A DNA stretch of 64,000 nucleotides. It comes from Erythrocercus mccallii (Eukaryota; Chordata; Aves; Passeriformes; Dicruridae). Below are positions 49,701 to 61,500 of this stretch, in pieces. The stretch lies in contig VZRG01001518.1 of the NCBI GenBank assembly GCA_013397435.1, positions 1 to 64,000 of the forward strand, in the 5' to 3' direction. Positions within the stretch are counted from its first letter, which is position 1. Every line of letters begins with the position of its first letter. Position numbers and translations under genes: made by a program. The notes below the pieces were generated by a model. The model did not search any database. It had not been told where the DNA came from and saw only the letters and a program-made list of their open reading frames with translations.

Positions 49701-52700
49701 ATAGTAACAAATATGTGGATAATATTTGATGGTAAAATTGATGAGGAGATGTGGGGATTCACTGGTGCCTCTTGTTGGGGTATGACAGAGAAGATTGGTG
49801 GTCCAAACAGTCACAAGTCATCAAACAGGCCAGTCAACCTCCCCTTTGACTTTAACTTTGTGGATCAAAGTTGGAATCAAGCCTTGTCCTTAGACAGGGA
49901 AGTAGTTCCTAGAAACACAGACACAACTCTTGTCTGTATTTCCCAACCTTTAAGACTAGCTTAATGGAAAAACTGCCCAGCCCAGAGGTAGGAAGGTGTG
50001 CGTGAAGGATTCTGGTCACTTCCCAAAGTGCACTCAGCTGCAGATTTCCAGTCTGCTTCCAGTGTCACTGCAACTAGAGGTGATTTTTCTTTCCAGATAC
50101 TGCCACATTCCAGTCACCTTTTAAGGAGACATAAAAATGTGAATTCATGTCAGCCCTCAGCTTTCCCTGTGGCTCTGGGTTTGTGCAAAGATAGAGAGAC
50201 AGCACTTACTCAGGCATGGAATATGGGATATAGTGACATGTAATTTGCATTGGTGTACTGTAGTGTCTGATTGCAGCAATTTTGATTTCTTGGTGTGCTG
50301 TGAAGTTGTGCTCACATTGCGGCTAAAAACAGCAGACAAATTGATATACTCTAATCTTTACCTGATGTGTGAGGGAATTGTAATTTCAATTTATTAGTCT
50401 TAGCAGTTGCAGGTGATTCAGAATTTGTGTTCAGAACATGCCAGATTCAAGTCTTGGCACGTGCTCCAGCTGCAAACATTTCCCTTCTCTCTGTGTGCTG
50501 TGTGTGTGACTTTTGGTATCCACGTGGTTACTCAGTGGACGCCTGCTGCATACTCACAAGGGCTGAGACTGTATTTAGTCATCGCTGACATGCCTGTGTC
50601 TGGCCAAGAGTGGAGAGCTTGGGAGGAATCTGAGTTTGTAGGCCTGAGGCTGAAGCTTGCTTGGCTGGGCTGAGGAATAGGTGAGATCAGGCAGCATGTC
50701 CCAAGTGCCAGCTAAAGTGACAGGCTGCCTCTGTCAGCAGCTAACAGTGGTTTTGAATTAGAGCAGTGGAAAACCACCCCATCACGTCATGGCACAGCTA
50801 CAAAAATACTATTTTTCTAGGCAACTGTATTCCCTGTTTGCCAATATCTGAAGCTAATTCTATGAATGTTTTAGAACATACTTTTCACTTTGTGAAATTA
50901 AGTGTTTGAGGATAGGGCTTGAAGGAAAATAATACTGGAAAACATACAAGCTAAGTACAGTGAGCCATTTCTCTAGCTGGATATATGTTCCAGCTCCATT
51001 TATTCAAGCTTCTGTATATATTCATGAAAGATCCCAAGATCATACTTCACCAGTATATTGGTTTTTACTTCTTATCTGTTTCGAAACAATGGTAACTTTT
51101 TCTCTGAAGTGTTTCATTAAGTCCTGTAAGTCTTGGGGCTGGGGGAAGGGAGCATTTTATGTCAATCAGTTTCTGTTTTTTTCTACCTGAGATCTTAGAT
51201 TTCATGTCTCTCTCCAAAAGGGTTGATTGTATCATATTTTCAACTTATTGCTCTGGTTATAAAGAAAATGTTTGTTTAAAAGCAGCAGCAAATACATGTC
51301 CAAATAAGAACATCTGGAGTCATCTGAATCTATCTTTCTCTTGTGAAAAGGCCCTTCTTGTTAAAGTGGAAACAGATTTGGGCACTGACTTCTGGTCTGG
51401 AGAACTTTTGCTGGTTGCTACAGCCAGTGAAACAACATAGGTGTGAATGCTGCTTTCCCTGCTTGTTTCTTGACTTTTTTCTGAGTCAGTGGTGAGAATT
51501 TGTAAGAAAAGCAAGAATACAAAATCTAATTATTGTGTAAGTGACTTGGTTTCTCTGAAATTACAGGGGATGAGGGGAAGAGTTTCTGTTTCAATATTAT
51601 TCAATTAATTAGTGCACATAACAATATATAAAAGATGTAAAATTTCAGAATTTAATTGTAGTTGACCCAGTTGCCATCATTTGGGGGTTGATTGTTTTTC
51701 CAGGTCAACCAGAATGTGGAGATCCAAAGGGCTCGCCTGAGAGATGATATTAAGGAATATAAATTCCGAGAAGCACGTTTGCTGCAGGACTATACTGAAC
51801 TTGAAGAGGAAAACATCTGTCTCCAGAAACAAGTGTCTGTCCTGAAGCAAAGTCAGGCAAGTTTTACAACCAGTGAGCATTGCTTTGGTAGCACCAGTTA
51901 ATTCCTGTGTTATAGTATGGTTCTGTCTCCCTTGAACATCCAACTACTTGTTTTCTACTTCTACTTTGTACTACTTTTGAGACTATAAGCTCTACATTTT
52001 AGCATAAAGACTTGTCCTTTCTGACTCTATTTATAGAGTCATAATACTTCATTGTATTCATAATACAGTCATAATATACTTCATTGCTTCTACTTTGACT
52101 TCCAAGTCCTTCCATTGCCTTCTTTTTCTCTGATGGAAGGAAAGTCTCTATCACTCTGCTTTGTTACTTGGTTTAGTCTTTGCTACAGTAGATTTTCAGT
52201 GTCACTTTACAATGCTCCCCATCCACGCATCTTCCATCCTTCCTCTTCTATAGCATCTGGAAATGGGGATGTTTCTGAAACATATGTTTTAATTGCTGCT
52301 TAATCCTTACCTTCTCTCTCCGTTTCTGTGCTCCTCTTACATTCTAGCTACTTTCATTAAACTTGGAATGCTGCTATAGTTGCTCTACACTGTCACATCT
52401 GTATGACTGCTTGACTGAAAGGTCACATTTAATTGTGCAGTTCCAGCTATTTCCAGAGTTTTAGAAAACTGCATTCTTGGAACTTCTTAAGAATTTCTCC
52501 GAGTTATCATTTGTAGAGCTAATTAGACTAGATATGGTCTTTGGCATGGTTCACTTATCTTCATCTATCAGTGTGGGACTTACTATTTTTAATCTTCAGG
52601 GAGCTGTCAGTCCCATTGCGTAAATAAAGCTCAATTGGGAAAGTCAAGGACATAGACAATAAAGCTGCAAGGGCTGGAAACAGGTTGGGCGAGCTGGGGG

Positions 52701-55700
52701 TGTTCAACCTGAAGAAGAGAAGGCTCCGGGGAGACCTTCCAGTACCCAAAGGGGCTCCAAAAAAGCTGGAAAGGTACCTTGGACAAGAGGGAATGGCTTC
52801 CTACTGCCAGAGGGCAGAGGTTGATGGGATATTAAGTAGAAATTTTTGGCTGTGAGGGTGGTAAGGCCCTGGCACAGGTTGCCCAGAGCAGCTGCAGCTG
52901 CCCCATCCCTGGAAAGGTTTAAGGCCAGGTTGGATAGGGCTTTGAGCAACCTGGTCTAGAGGAAGGTGTTCCTACCCATGGCGGGGGGAGGAATGAGATG
53001 AACTTTAAGGTCCCTCCCTGCCCAAACTATTCTCTGATTCTACAATTCCATGATAATATTACTAAAATCGAAGTTCTTTAGAAAACTCAACGTTAATACC
53101 ATCTGTTGTAGTCAGCATATATAGTAAAATCTCTTTAGGATTTGCTTCAGAACTCCTTCAGTGTTCTGAATGAAAGCTGCCCTGCCAAGCTAGAAAAGTG
53201 GGATACTGAATGTATTTTATTTATGTCCAAGTGAAACTCTGTGTTAGTGTTTATTACTTTGGGCCTCACTGCACAAAATGGGGTTCCAGGTTGGACCTGT
53301 TCTCATCTGCATATATTTGGTCTAATTATGCAGTTTTGGGTGCCCTGACATCCTGTAGAAGAGACAAAAGGGGCTCTTGGGCTCTAGATGCAGGCTGGAA
53401 GAGAAAAGGAACTGGTAAAATCAAACCTATGTAGTTGGTTACTTTTGGATTTTACCTTTTCTTCTCATTCATCACATTCAGAGAAGCAGGTGAAAATTCC
53501 CAGCTCCATGTTCACGTTCCAGAATAACAATACTGGAGAATGCTGCCATTCTGGCCTGAGCCAAATTTAACCTCAGATGCTATCTCAGTACTTGCTAGTA
53601 GTTATTGACTGCTGTATTTTTATTCTGGAAACTTTGAAAATAGACTACTATCTGAAATATTTTATCTCAGTGGAAGTATACAGAACCAAGAGCTTTTTCT
53701 TTTCATGGCAGTGGATTATTTAATTTTCTACCTTGTCCTAATCCTACTTGATGAACTTCTAATTATCCTAGTTTGTAATTATTCTAGTTACTGATGTAAC
53801 TAGAAGCAGCTGTCAAGTTTTCCCAGGCAACACTGAATTAACATGCATGCTTCCTAGTTTGTAAGTTGGGTGTGGTTCAGCACTCACAGGTTGCCCTATG
53901 TTGACATCTAAAATTCATTTAGCAATTGGCAAAAAATAATGTGACATATCATATAGTACGAGTTCCTTTCTTTCAGAATAAGGAAAAATATTCTTTGTTT
54001 GCTTTTTCCCTGCTTTCCCCAAGTGATTAAAAATTTTGCATCAGTCGTTTGTGTACATCGTTTCAGTGCAAGTGAGATTTTAAAAAGGGCAGTATTAGAG
54101 GTAATAAATAACATGCCATCAAATTCATCCATGTATTTCAGACTCTCAGATGTAGCGTCTGAATTGCAGCCCTTTCAATATGTGCTGAAATGATGATGAC
54201 AGAAATGGTAAAGCATTTTATTTTGAATGTATAAAAGTAGAGCTTGATCACAGTTTTAACCCAATGATGTATTTAAATGGCAGTGAAGCAGAGTATCAAA
54301 ATGTAACTTTGTCATTCCAGGTTTTAGAAATATGAAGCTTAACTTTGTAGGAAGGCTGGCCAGGGTATTTGTTAATCAAACAAATGTCTCATGCAGTGCT
54401 AGGAAAGACTGTTTTGGGATACTTCTGTGTTGGAACCCAGAAATTACGTAAGCTGTGTTTACAGTCATAATGCTAAAACCAGACTCCAGAAAAGAAAATA
54501 GTATTCTATTACTACAATATTTAAGTGACATCAAACATTCAAAAGCAAAATGGCTTGGTGCTTTGCAGGCAGACATTTTCATTAGGTTTTTTTCCCCCCA
54601 TTTGTATATCTCCAGGTGGAGTTTGAGGGCTTGAAACATGAAATCAAAAGGCTGGAAGAGGAAACCGAGTTTCTCAATAGCCAGCTGGAAGATGCCATCC
54701 GACTGAAGGAGATCTCTGAGCGTCAGCTTGAGGAGGCCTTGGAAACGCTGAAGACAGAGAGGGAGCAGAAAAACAACCTTCGGAAGGAGCTGTCTCACTA
54801 CATGAATATCAATGATTCCATGTACAACAGCCACTTAAACATCTCTTTGGATGGGCTGAAGTTCAGCGATGAAGCCACAGAGCCCAATAATGATGAAATC
54901 ATGAATGGATTTGAACAAAACTGCCTCAGCAAACTCAGCAATGGCAAGAACAGTACTTCAACACCTAAGAAAAATGAAAGCTTCCCTCCAGCCCCAAGTC
55001 TTGTTTCAGATCTTCTGAGTGAATTAAACATTTCTGAAATCCAGAAGCTGAAACAGCAGCTTGTGCAGGTAAATGGGTTTCCTAAACAGTTGTGCACTTC
55101 AAATAGCTCTTAAAGTTTGTTTGGGATGTAATTTCAGTCTTTTGGTATCTCATGTGGTACTGTTTATACTGTATTTTTAAAGGCTTCAATTGATGTAGAA
55201 TTTGAGGATGTTAAATGTTTGTCAGTGAAAAACCACAGCTCTCTTCTCCTCCGGTGAAAGTTACTCCAATCACCTGCATCAAAAGGAGTTTTGTACTTTT
55301 ATTTCCTGTAACTAGTTCAAAGAGCATGAAGTCTTAATCAGCACCAAGCATTTCTGTGCTGTATTTGTGCAATTAGGAGACTGGAGAGTTTAGAACAAGG
55401 TGCACATTTCTGTTTCCTACTAATATTTTGTCAACTGTGTTTTAAATTATCTTTTATAAGAAAAAGCCCTTGTACAAAAAACTGTCAGAATTTTTTAAAA
55501 TGAGAAATTTAAGAGGAGAGACTTGAAAAAGTTTTGGTATTTCTGAGTCTTTCATGAAGTTCCAAGCTACCATAGCGTAGCTGTGTGTTCTCTAGAATTT
55601 ACTTGATAATTTAGAAGATAGCTATAAACTTCAGCTTGTCGTTAGATGAAAGGAAGTTTTCACAATGAGACCATCAGCTAGGGAATAAATCTGTAAAAAT

Positions 55701-58521
55701 GTGCATTTTGAAGAGGAGATATGAAAGAATTGGCAATGAGCACTGCACTTGAGATAATTTTAGAATACATTGTTGAGCTGTTGTATTTCACTAATTAGGT
55801 AGTTCATTCTTGTATTTTGCACTGGGTGTTTTTTCTCTTGCTAACACATGGTGTACCCTCCCCACAATCCCCTGCTTCCCCCGCACACCTGATCCCCCAG
55901 GTGTCACCTCCCCCTGGGTCTGCCACCATTGGCCAGCAGACCCCCTCCCCCTCCTGGACCGAGGGCACAAAAGTGACCAACCCAGGTGACCCTTCCTCTT
56001 TTCTCTGCTCAGACACATGGAATAGGTTCTGCCAATAAACTGTGGGACTGCATCCCGAGGAGAGAGAAGAGCGCCTTTCATCTTTTACCTTTTGTCCTTG
56101 CCTTAATATTTCCCCCCAAGGGCCATTGCTAGCCAGGGCTGGTCCCTTTCAGGGTGCAGGAAATTGAGGCATTGAGCCTTTCCCATAACGTGCAAGTGGT
56201 TGGATTTCTGTAACCATATGGACCATTGGCTGTCTGTTGGAGGTAAAACCATTTCAGTGATCCAGTTCCCTTAACATGGATGTCTGTGTTCCTGCATTTC
56301 AGATGGAAAGAGAAAAGGTTAACTTGTTAACAACACTGCAGGAATCTCAGAAGCAGCTGGAAAATACACGAGGGGCCCTCTCAGAGCAGCATGAGAAAAT
56401 TGGCAGGCTCACTGAAAATCTGAACGCCATGAAAAAGCTCCAGGCCAGTAAGGAGCGTCAGTCTGCCCTTGACAACGAGAAGGACCGAGATAGCCATGAA
56501 GATGGAGACTATTATGAAGTTGACATCAATGGGCCAGAGATCCTGGAGTGCAAGTACAAAGTGGCTGTGGCAGAAATTACTGACCTGAAAGAAGAGCTTA
56601 AAAATTTGAAGGCAAAATACAAAGAATGTGAGTCTAAGTACGAGGAAGAGAAGAGTAGATATGAGACTGAGAGCCAAGCTCTCACTGAAAAGATCACCTC
56701 ACTGGAAAAGTCCAGTCGGAATGATAGAGAACAGATGGCCCGGCTGGAGAAGGAGCTGAAGAAAGTCAGTGATGTTGCTGGAGAAACACAGGGCAGCCTC
56801 AGCGTGGCCCAAGATGAACTAGTCACCTTCAGTGAAGAGCTAGCCAATTTATACCACCATGTGTGCATGTGCAACAATGAAACTCCGAACAGAGTGGTGC
56901 TGGACTACTACAAGGAAGGTAAAGGTGGACGCAGTAGTCCAGAGGCCAAGGGAAGAAGGTCTCCCATTCTTCTTTCTAAAGGGCTGTTAACTATTGAGCT
57001 GGGAAAGGCAGAGAATGGAAGTGGTGACAGCAGCCCATCCCCGGTGTCATCTCTGCCATCCCCTGTGTCAGATCCCCGGAAGGAACCAATGAACATTTAC
57101 AACTTGATTGCTATAATTCGGGATCAGATCAAACACCTGCAGGCTGCTGTGGACAGAACAACCGAGCTGTCCAGGCAGCGCGTTGCTACTCAAGAACTTG
57201 GGCCAGTGGTGGACAAAGACAAGGAAGCTCTCATGGAAGAAATCTTGAAGCTGAAGTCCTTGCTGAGCACCAAGAGGGAACAGATAGCAACTCTGAGAAC
57301 TGTGCTGAAAGCCAACAAACAGGTAACCAGGTCTTAGAGGTTCGAAGGTTACAATGTCAGGGAATTAGGTCATAAGCACAAGAGAATTTATATTTGAGGT
57401 CATTCTTCCGTTCCCTCAGCTCTGTGGGGCTTTCATTGCTGGTATTTGGCTAGTCTGAGGTTGAAGCTGGCCGTTCCATTAGAGGCACCCAGCTGTCCCA
57501 CTTAAACATGAGCACTGGGGCTGTAACTGACTTCAGCTTCTCACATACTCCTGAGGCTATATTAAGGTTCAGATAGCTTCAATCTAATGTCTGTCTGAAT
57601 TAGATCAGGTTGTATTCAATGTAGGACACCTAAAATGAAGAGGTAATCTTATTTTCTACTTGAAAGAATTCTATAATTACCTTTAAAATAGTTCTGAAAT
57701 TTAAATATTGTTCTCTCTCAAATTGCAAAATAAAAGAGAGCTTTCCAAGATGAGAATGTGATATAAAAATGTGGTCAAAATAACAGAGGTGAAAGGTAAA
57801 ATTAGTCTTTGGGGGGACATTTGGGGGACATTCAACAACATTAGCAGTGCAGTAGGTGAAAATAACTGCCATTGAAGCACCGCATGACATGATTCATCTT
57901 CTTCTCTAAGGTTAAATTGAAATTGTATTAAAAAAAGTATAGTGTTGTTTAAGAATGAAATAAACACATTAAGTTTTCTTTTGCACATTTTAATAAAGGT
58001 GTCCCAAATGTAAGATAGGTAAAATGCTATAATGGTTTGAGAACTGTGCTACTGATTGACAAATGCATTTAAGTATTGAGATACTACGTAGATTGTTTTT
58101 TTCCTTTGTGTTGCTAGTAGATAGGTTTCACTATGTCTGTATTCTGTAACTTCCTTGATACTGCCCCATGGTTAATGGGAGTAGGAGACAGCTGTTCCTA
58201 GTGTTCAGAAATGAAATTTTATCTGTACAAGATAAGTTGACCAGAAGTTTAACATTCCAGTACAAAGTAAATGTTTCATTATGTGAATAGTGATCAAAAA
58301 TCTTTTAGCCAGCCATTTGATGAAGAGTTTCATTAAATGTTATGTTCTGTTTTTCTTGGTAACCAACAGACTGCAGAAGTAGCCCTTGCCAACTTAAAAA
58401 GCAAGTATGAAAATGAGAAAGCAATGGTTACGGAGACTATGATGAAGCTGCGAAATGAGCTGAAAGCTTTGAAAGAAGATGCTGCCACCTTCTCTTCCCT
58501 GAGAGCTATGTTTGCTACAAG
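19546..58521 (+). CDS. BICD2: BICD2, dynein-dynactin cargo adaptor (six exons, 3' end outside window)
   Basis: Long coiled-coil adaptor that links dynein and dynactin to cargo such as RAB6 vesicles and, in G2, RANBP2 at nuclear pores. Coding exons: 19546-19785, 48637-48849, 51704-51856, 54616-55068, 56303-57322 and 58370-58521, joining in frame as residues 1-743 plus two bases of codon 744. Near-identity to vertebrate BICD2 is clear from EEEEYARLVM, the CC1 box AAEYG (residues 43-47, dynein light intermediate chain binding), NTQSENERL, LRDDIKEYKFREARLLQDY, LVSDLLSELNISEIQKLK and NIYNLIAIIRDQIKHLQAAV. Residues S107, N188 and I189, sites of human SMALED2 variants, are unchanged. The last exon, with the C-terminal cargo-binding coiled coil, was not found and should lie downstream. 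Intron 3 has a GC donor. Confidence 0.98.
23781..23882. repeat. Direct repeat, copy 1 (partner at 25273)
   Basis: About 102 bases from TTATTAACATAACATTTAAC to CTTGTAGACAGACATTGTA, matching 25273-25377 with roughly ten substitutions and a three-base length difference. Origin unknown. Confidence 0.8.
25273..25377. repeat. Direct repeat, copy 2 (partner at 23781)
   Basis: About 105 bases, same orientation as copy 1, 1.49 kb downstream. Flanks on both sides do not match, so this is a short duplicated or dispersed segment. Confidence 0.8.
30192..30284. repeat. Compound microsatellite (CA)n-(TG)n-(TA)n
   Basis: ACACAC runs, then interrupted TGTG/TATG runs, then about nine TA units. The CA-to-TG order is self-complementary and could fold. 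Confidence 0.95.
36239..36293. repeat. GTT / GTTTT low-complexity tract
   Basis: Four GTT triplets followed by T-rich GTTTT units. Simple sequence. Confidence 0.85.
42599..42638. repeat. Alternating purine-pyrimidine palindromic tract
   Basis: About 40 bases of almost perfectly alternating purine and pyrimidine (GTGCGTGCATGCATGCACAC and onward), with a self-complementary core TGCATGCATGCA. Potential Z-DNA or cruciform former. Confidence 0.8.
48637..48849 (+). CDS. BICD2: BICD2 coding exon 2 (residues 81-151)
   Basis: Acceptor TCCTAG, frame AFGQAHTNHKKVAADGES to SVAQELKE, donor GTGAGT, 213 bases, phase 0 at both ends. Contains S107 in IQESATKEEYY. Continues the N-terminal dynein/dynactin-binding coiled coil. 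Confidence 0.97.
48850..51703 (+). other. BICD2: BICD2 intron 2 (2.85 kb)
   Basis: GT-AG intron. No repeat family or exon recognised inside. Confidence 0.9.
51704..51856 (+). CDS. BICD2: BICD2 coding exon 3 (residues 152-202)
   Basis: Acceptor TTCCAG, frame VNQNVEIQRARLRDD to VSVLKQSQ, 153 bases, phase 0. N188 and I189 are conserved in EEENICLQK. The donor is GCAAGT instead of GT; no GT position nearby would keep the exact protein join to VEFEGLK in exon 4. Confidence 0.97.
51857..54615 (+). other. BICD2: BICD2 intron 3 (2.76 kb, GC-AG type)
   Basis: Begins CAG|GCAAGT and ends TCTCCAG. Contains a CR1 fragment at 52667-53053 and short tandem words around 52030-52085. Confidence 0.9.
52667..53053 (+). 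mobile_element. Truncated CR1 LINE, sense to BICD2
   Basis: CR1 3' portion in forward orientation: GAGCTGGGGGTGTTCAACCT, GAAGAGAAGGCTCCGGGGAG, CACAGGTTGCCCAGAGCAGC, ending CTGATTCTACAATTCCATGAT, a degraded form of the CR1 terminal repeats. About 390 bases, 5'-truncated. Confidence 0.93.
54616..55068 (+). CDS. BICD2: BICD2 coding exon 4 (residues 203-353)
   Basis: Acceptor TCTCCAG, frame VEFEGLKHEIKRLEEETEFL to EIQKLKQQLVQ, donor GTAAAT, 453 bases, phase 0. First half continues the coiled coil; the middle (around LSKLSNGKNSTSTPKKNES) is low-complexity and more variable; then the conserved LVSDLLSELNISEIQKLK block. Confidence 0.97.
55069..56302 (+). other. BICD2: BICD2 intron 4 (1.23 kb)
   Basis: GT-AG intron with a C-rich insert at about 55845-56150 listed separately; otherwise AT-rich. 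Confidence 0.9.
55845..56150 (+). mobile_element. Possible solo-LTR-like insertion
   Basis: A sharply C-rich segment with GCCAATAAACTGTGGGACTG near its end and GAGGAGAGAGAAGAGCG after it, unlike the AT-rich intron around it. An AATAAA followed by this kind of sequence resembles the R/U5 part of avian retroviral LTRs. Exact ends and target-site duplication were not established. Confidence 0.35.
56303..57322 (+). CDS. BICD2: BICD2 coding exon 5 (residues 354-693)
   Basis: The largest exon, 1020 bases, phase 0. Frame MEREKVNLLTTLQES to VLKANKQ, acceptor ATTTCAG, donor GTAACC. Carries ERQSALDNEKDRDSHEDGDY, the second coiled coil with ARLEKELKKVSDVAGETQGS and EELANLYHHVCMCNNETPN, a Ser/Pro-rich linker (SSPSPVSSLPSPVSDP), and the start of the next helix NIYNLIAIIRDQIKHLQ. 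Confidence 0.98.
57323..58369 (+). other. BICD2: BICD2 intron 5 (1.05 kb)
   Basis: GT-AG intron, AT-rich, no repeat recognised. Confidence 0.9.
58370..58521 (+). CDS. BICD2: BICD2 coding exon 6 (residues 694-743)
   Basis: Acceptor CCAACAG, frame TAEVALANLKSKYENEKAMV to SSLRAMFAT plus AG of an Arg codon, donor GTAAAG. 152 bases, so it ends in phase 2 unlike the earlier exons. Reading through the donor would meet TAA at once. The RAB6-binding end of the protein is encoded by the next exon, outside the window. Confidence 0.97.
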
Positions 58522-61500
58522 GTAAAGACTATAGTGAACTCCACAAAATTTACTTCCTTGCTTGTGTGGGGAAGAGTTGAACATCCTTCCCATCCACGCC
58601 ACAGAGAGTGGAGTGGTAGGTGCTTTTTCCCAAGTACATTGCTTGCAGTATGTGTGTCTGTGATACAATCCTGTTGATGAGGAATATGCATGAATATAGC
58701 ATGCTGCTATGAAACATAATGCTGTTGTGGCAGTGTTTATTCAAGTTGGCTGGGAGATTACCTGTTATCCCTGGTTGTTGAATCCATTAACTCTGAGAAG
58801 GAGTGACATTGCACAATACAAAATGAGCACTTATTGTACACTGAAGATGGGACTCTGCTTTACCTTGATGATCTAGAAAAAGGTAAAGCTGTTGCAAACA
58901 TCTTGGTATTCTTAGGTTGTCTGTCCTGCAATTGGCATTTGTCGTTTCATTGACCTGTGTCAGCTGATTTGATTGCTTTGTCTTTGGAACTTGCTTCTGC
59001 TTCTTAGTTGTGCTTTGTGGTGTTAACAGACATAAAACCCTGCTGACACACAGAATCACTGAATCATCATGTTTGGAAGAGATCTTTGAGGTCACCAAGT
59101 CCAACTGTCAACCTAGCACTGCCACTTAACCTCTAACCCACATCACCCAGCACTGGATTCAGATGCTTTCTGAACACCTCCAGGGACCTGGGCAACCTAT
59201 TCCAATGCCTGGCCACCTGAACAGTGAAAACATTTATTTAACATCTAGTCTGAATCTCCCCTGTCTCAGCTCAAGGCCATGTCCTGTGATCCTCTCACTG
59301 CAGGAATGGCAGAAGAAACTGGCCCCACCTCACTACTGCCTTTTGGGCCGTTGTAGAGAGCGATGAGATCCCCTCTGAGCCTCCTCTTGTCAAGACTAAA
59401 TAAACCTAGCTCCCTAAGCTGTTCCTCATTAATGCTCAGAAGAGCCAGACACAGAAGATGTGACTTTGAGCATTTCCAGAAAGGGATTCCCAGATGGGAA
59501 TAACAGCATTTACCTCCTATTCCTGGTGCTAGATCTAGAGATGGTGAATGGTACCTAGAGACAAAAATGGTCTTGGCTGCCAGCATCCATGTGAAAGCAA
59601 GGAGATGTCCAGACAGGACAAAGGCATTTCAGCATCCAATAGGCATGCTACAAAACCCCATAAATGACGTTTTGCATACACTCACATTTATAGCACTGAG
59701 GTGCCTGCTCTAGACTTCGTGTCTGAGAACTAAGATGTAATGCTGCATTTGTTGTGATTCAACCTTGGTGTAGGTGCCTCTTCTAGATAGGTCCCAGACC
59801 TGGGTTGTAACAGTCTTCTTCCAGGGATTTTTTTGAAGTGTCTATGTCCACACCACCTTCCCATGTTCCTGGTGCTCGGCTTGAACACTGCTGCGAAGGA
59901 GAGTGAATCACAGGATGCATTCCTGTGAAATAATAGAGGTGCAGAGAGCTCCTCACAGTACACCGAGCCAGCTCTTGTTTGGCACTTTGTCTGCCCTTTG
60001 GTTTTAATCAAAGTGGAAAGTGAATTACTTTAAAATATGAGAGATTACTGCAGCAGCAATTACTTGTCTCCATGGTGTTTTAGATTGACAATTCATAGAA
60101 AGTGTCAGTGTTTGTATGTTGTAAAAAGCAAAGCAAATACACAGCTTGGGTGATGTGGGGTGGAGAGAGCTGAAGAGTTTGGAATTAGATGCTGGGGTAA
60201 GGAAAAGGTGGGGGTAAGGTGTTAAAAATCTGTCTTCAGTATTAATTTCTACTATAAAGATTGAGTTAGAAACAGCAGGCGGCTGACTTCTTACAGCTAA
60301 ATGCAGCCAGTGCTCATTTACATGTCATTTTAACTGTGTCTCTGCTAATACATTTCCCAGTTTTTAATAAAGCTGAGAAATTGTGATTTTAATCCTGCAT
60401 ATTTGAATTTCCTTAGCAAGTTGACAATTTAATCTCTCGAGGCAGAAGTAGTTGATGCTTCTCTCTAAAGCCTCTTTCAGTCACTGATGAGTCACCTGTC
60501 TTGTTTTCTTGGAAGTTGTCACATGGTCCTCATTGATTGCAGGGAAGAGGGGAAAAATACGGGTATGCCCAGGTGCATTTGGTTACATCACTTCTTTCTT
60601 TTTTTTTCTGGAACAGAGATTGAGTCAAAAGTGAATTTACTTATAAATGGTATTAAAACTATTACATGCTGACCCTTACATAAATTGGTCTGTAGAACTA
60701 AGGCCAAACCAGTGTTTGTGGGAAGCAGTGGGTATGCAGCTTTGGAAAATGCCAAGTTTTTCAATAATTTGGCTTCAGAGAGTTTTAGAAGACTTAGATT
60801 TTATTTCTCATCATTATATTTAACACACAGGATGTTTATTTTCTCTGTGTAGATATTTGTATATAGCTGGTGTTGTTTTTAAAAATCTAGTTGATGTTTC
60901 CTTAAGATTCTTTTTTTTTGTGTTGTTAATTACCAGTAGTAGGAATACAGGCAGCATCAAAGCCTTGTGCTCACTATCTACTTAAAGCTGTAAATGTGTG
61001 AAAGTACAGCATACTTATACTAATTTCATATTCTTCCTAAAAGTATGAAAGCTAAATTATTCTCTTTTAAAGGTGGTTTTAAAAGAAAGACATCTTCTAT
61101 TCTGATTTTATTGAATATATAGCTGGGAAGTAGCCTAGCACATGACAAATGGAGTTGTAAAAGAGAAGGAGCCTTTATTGTTCTGTCAAACAAAGCAGTA
61201 AAAATACTCAGAGCACAAAGATATGCTGCCATAGCTGCTGCTGCCAGCTAAAGCAGGTCCAGAGCCAGTGTCATGGTTTGGGGGTTTTTGAGAAAATAAA
61301 ACGGAGAGTCAGTGAGCAGCAAAGGAAGAAAGTGAGGCTGATCCCAGTCCACCTCTGCGTGCAACATCTACAGCCACTTCTGGGAAACTTCTCACTCCTT
61401 TGTTCCAGTAAATGATTGCTGTGCTTTGTAAAGTGTGATGTTCCTTGACCCAGGACAGCCATGCTTGCATCAGGGTGAGGTTTGAGTTTGAGGCTGTATG

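Noticed and set aside
61267..61450. TGTCATGGTTTGGGG start resembling the 5' end of some avian LTRs
   Set aside because: Only the first dozen bases resemble such an LTR; the rest gave no match, so no element is called.
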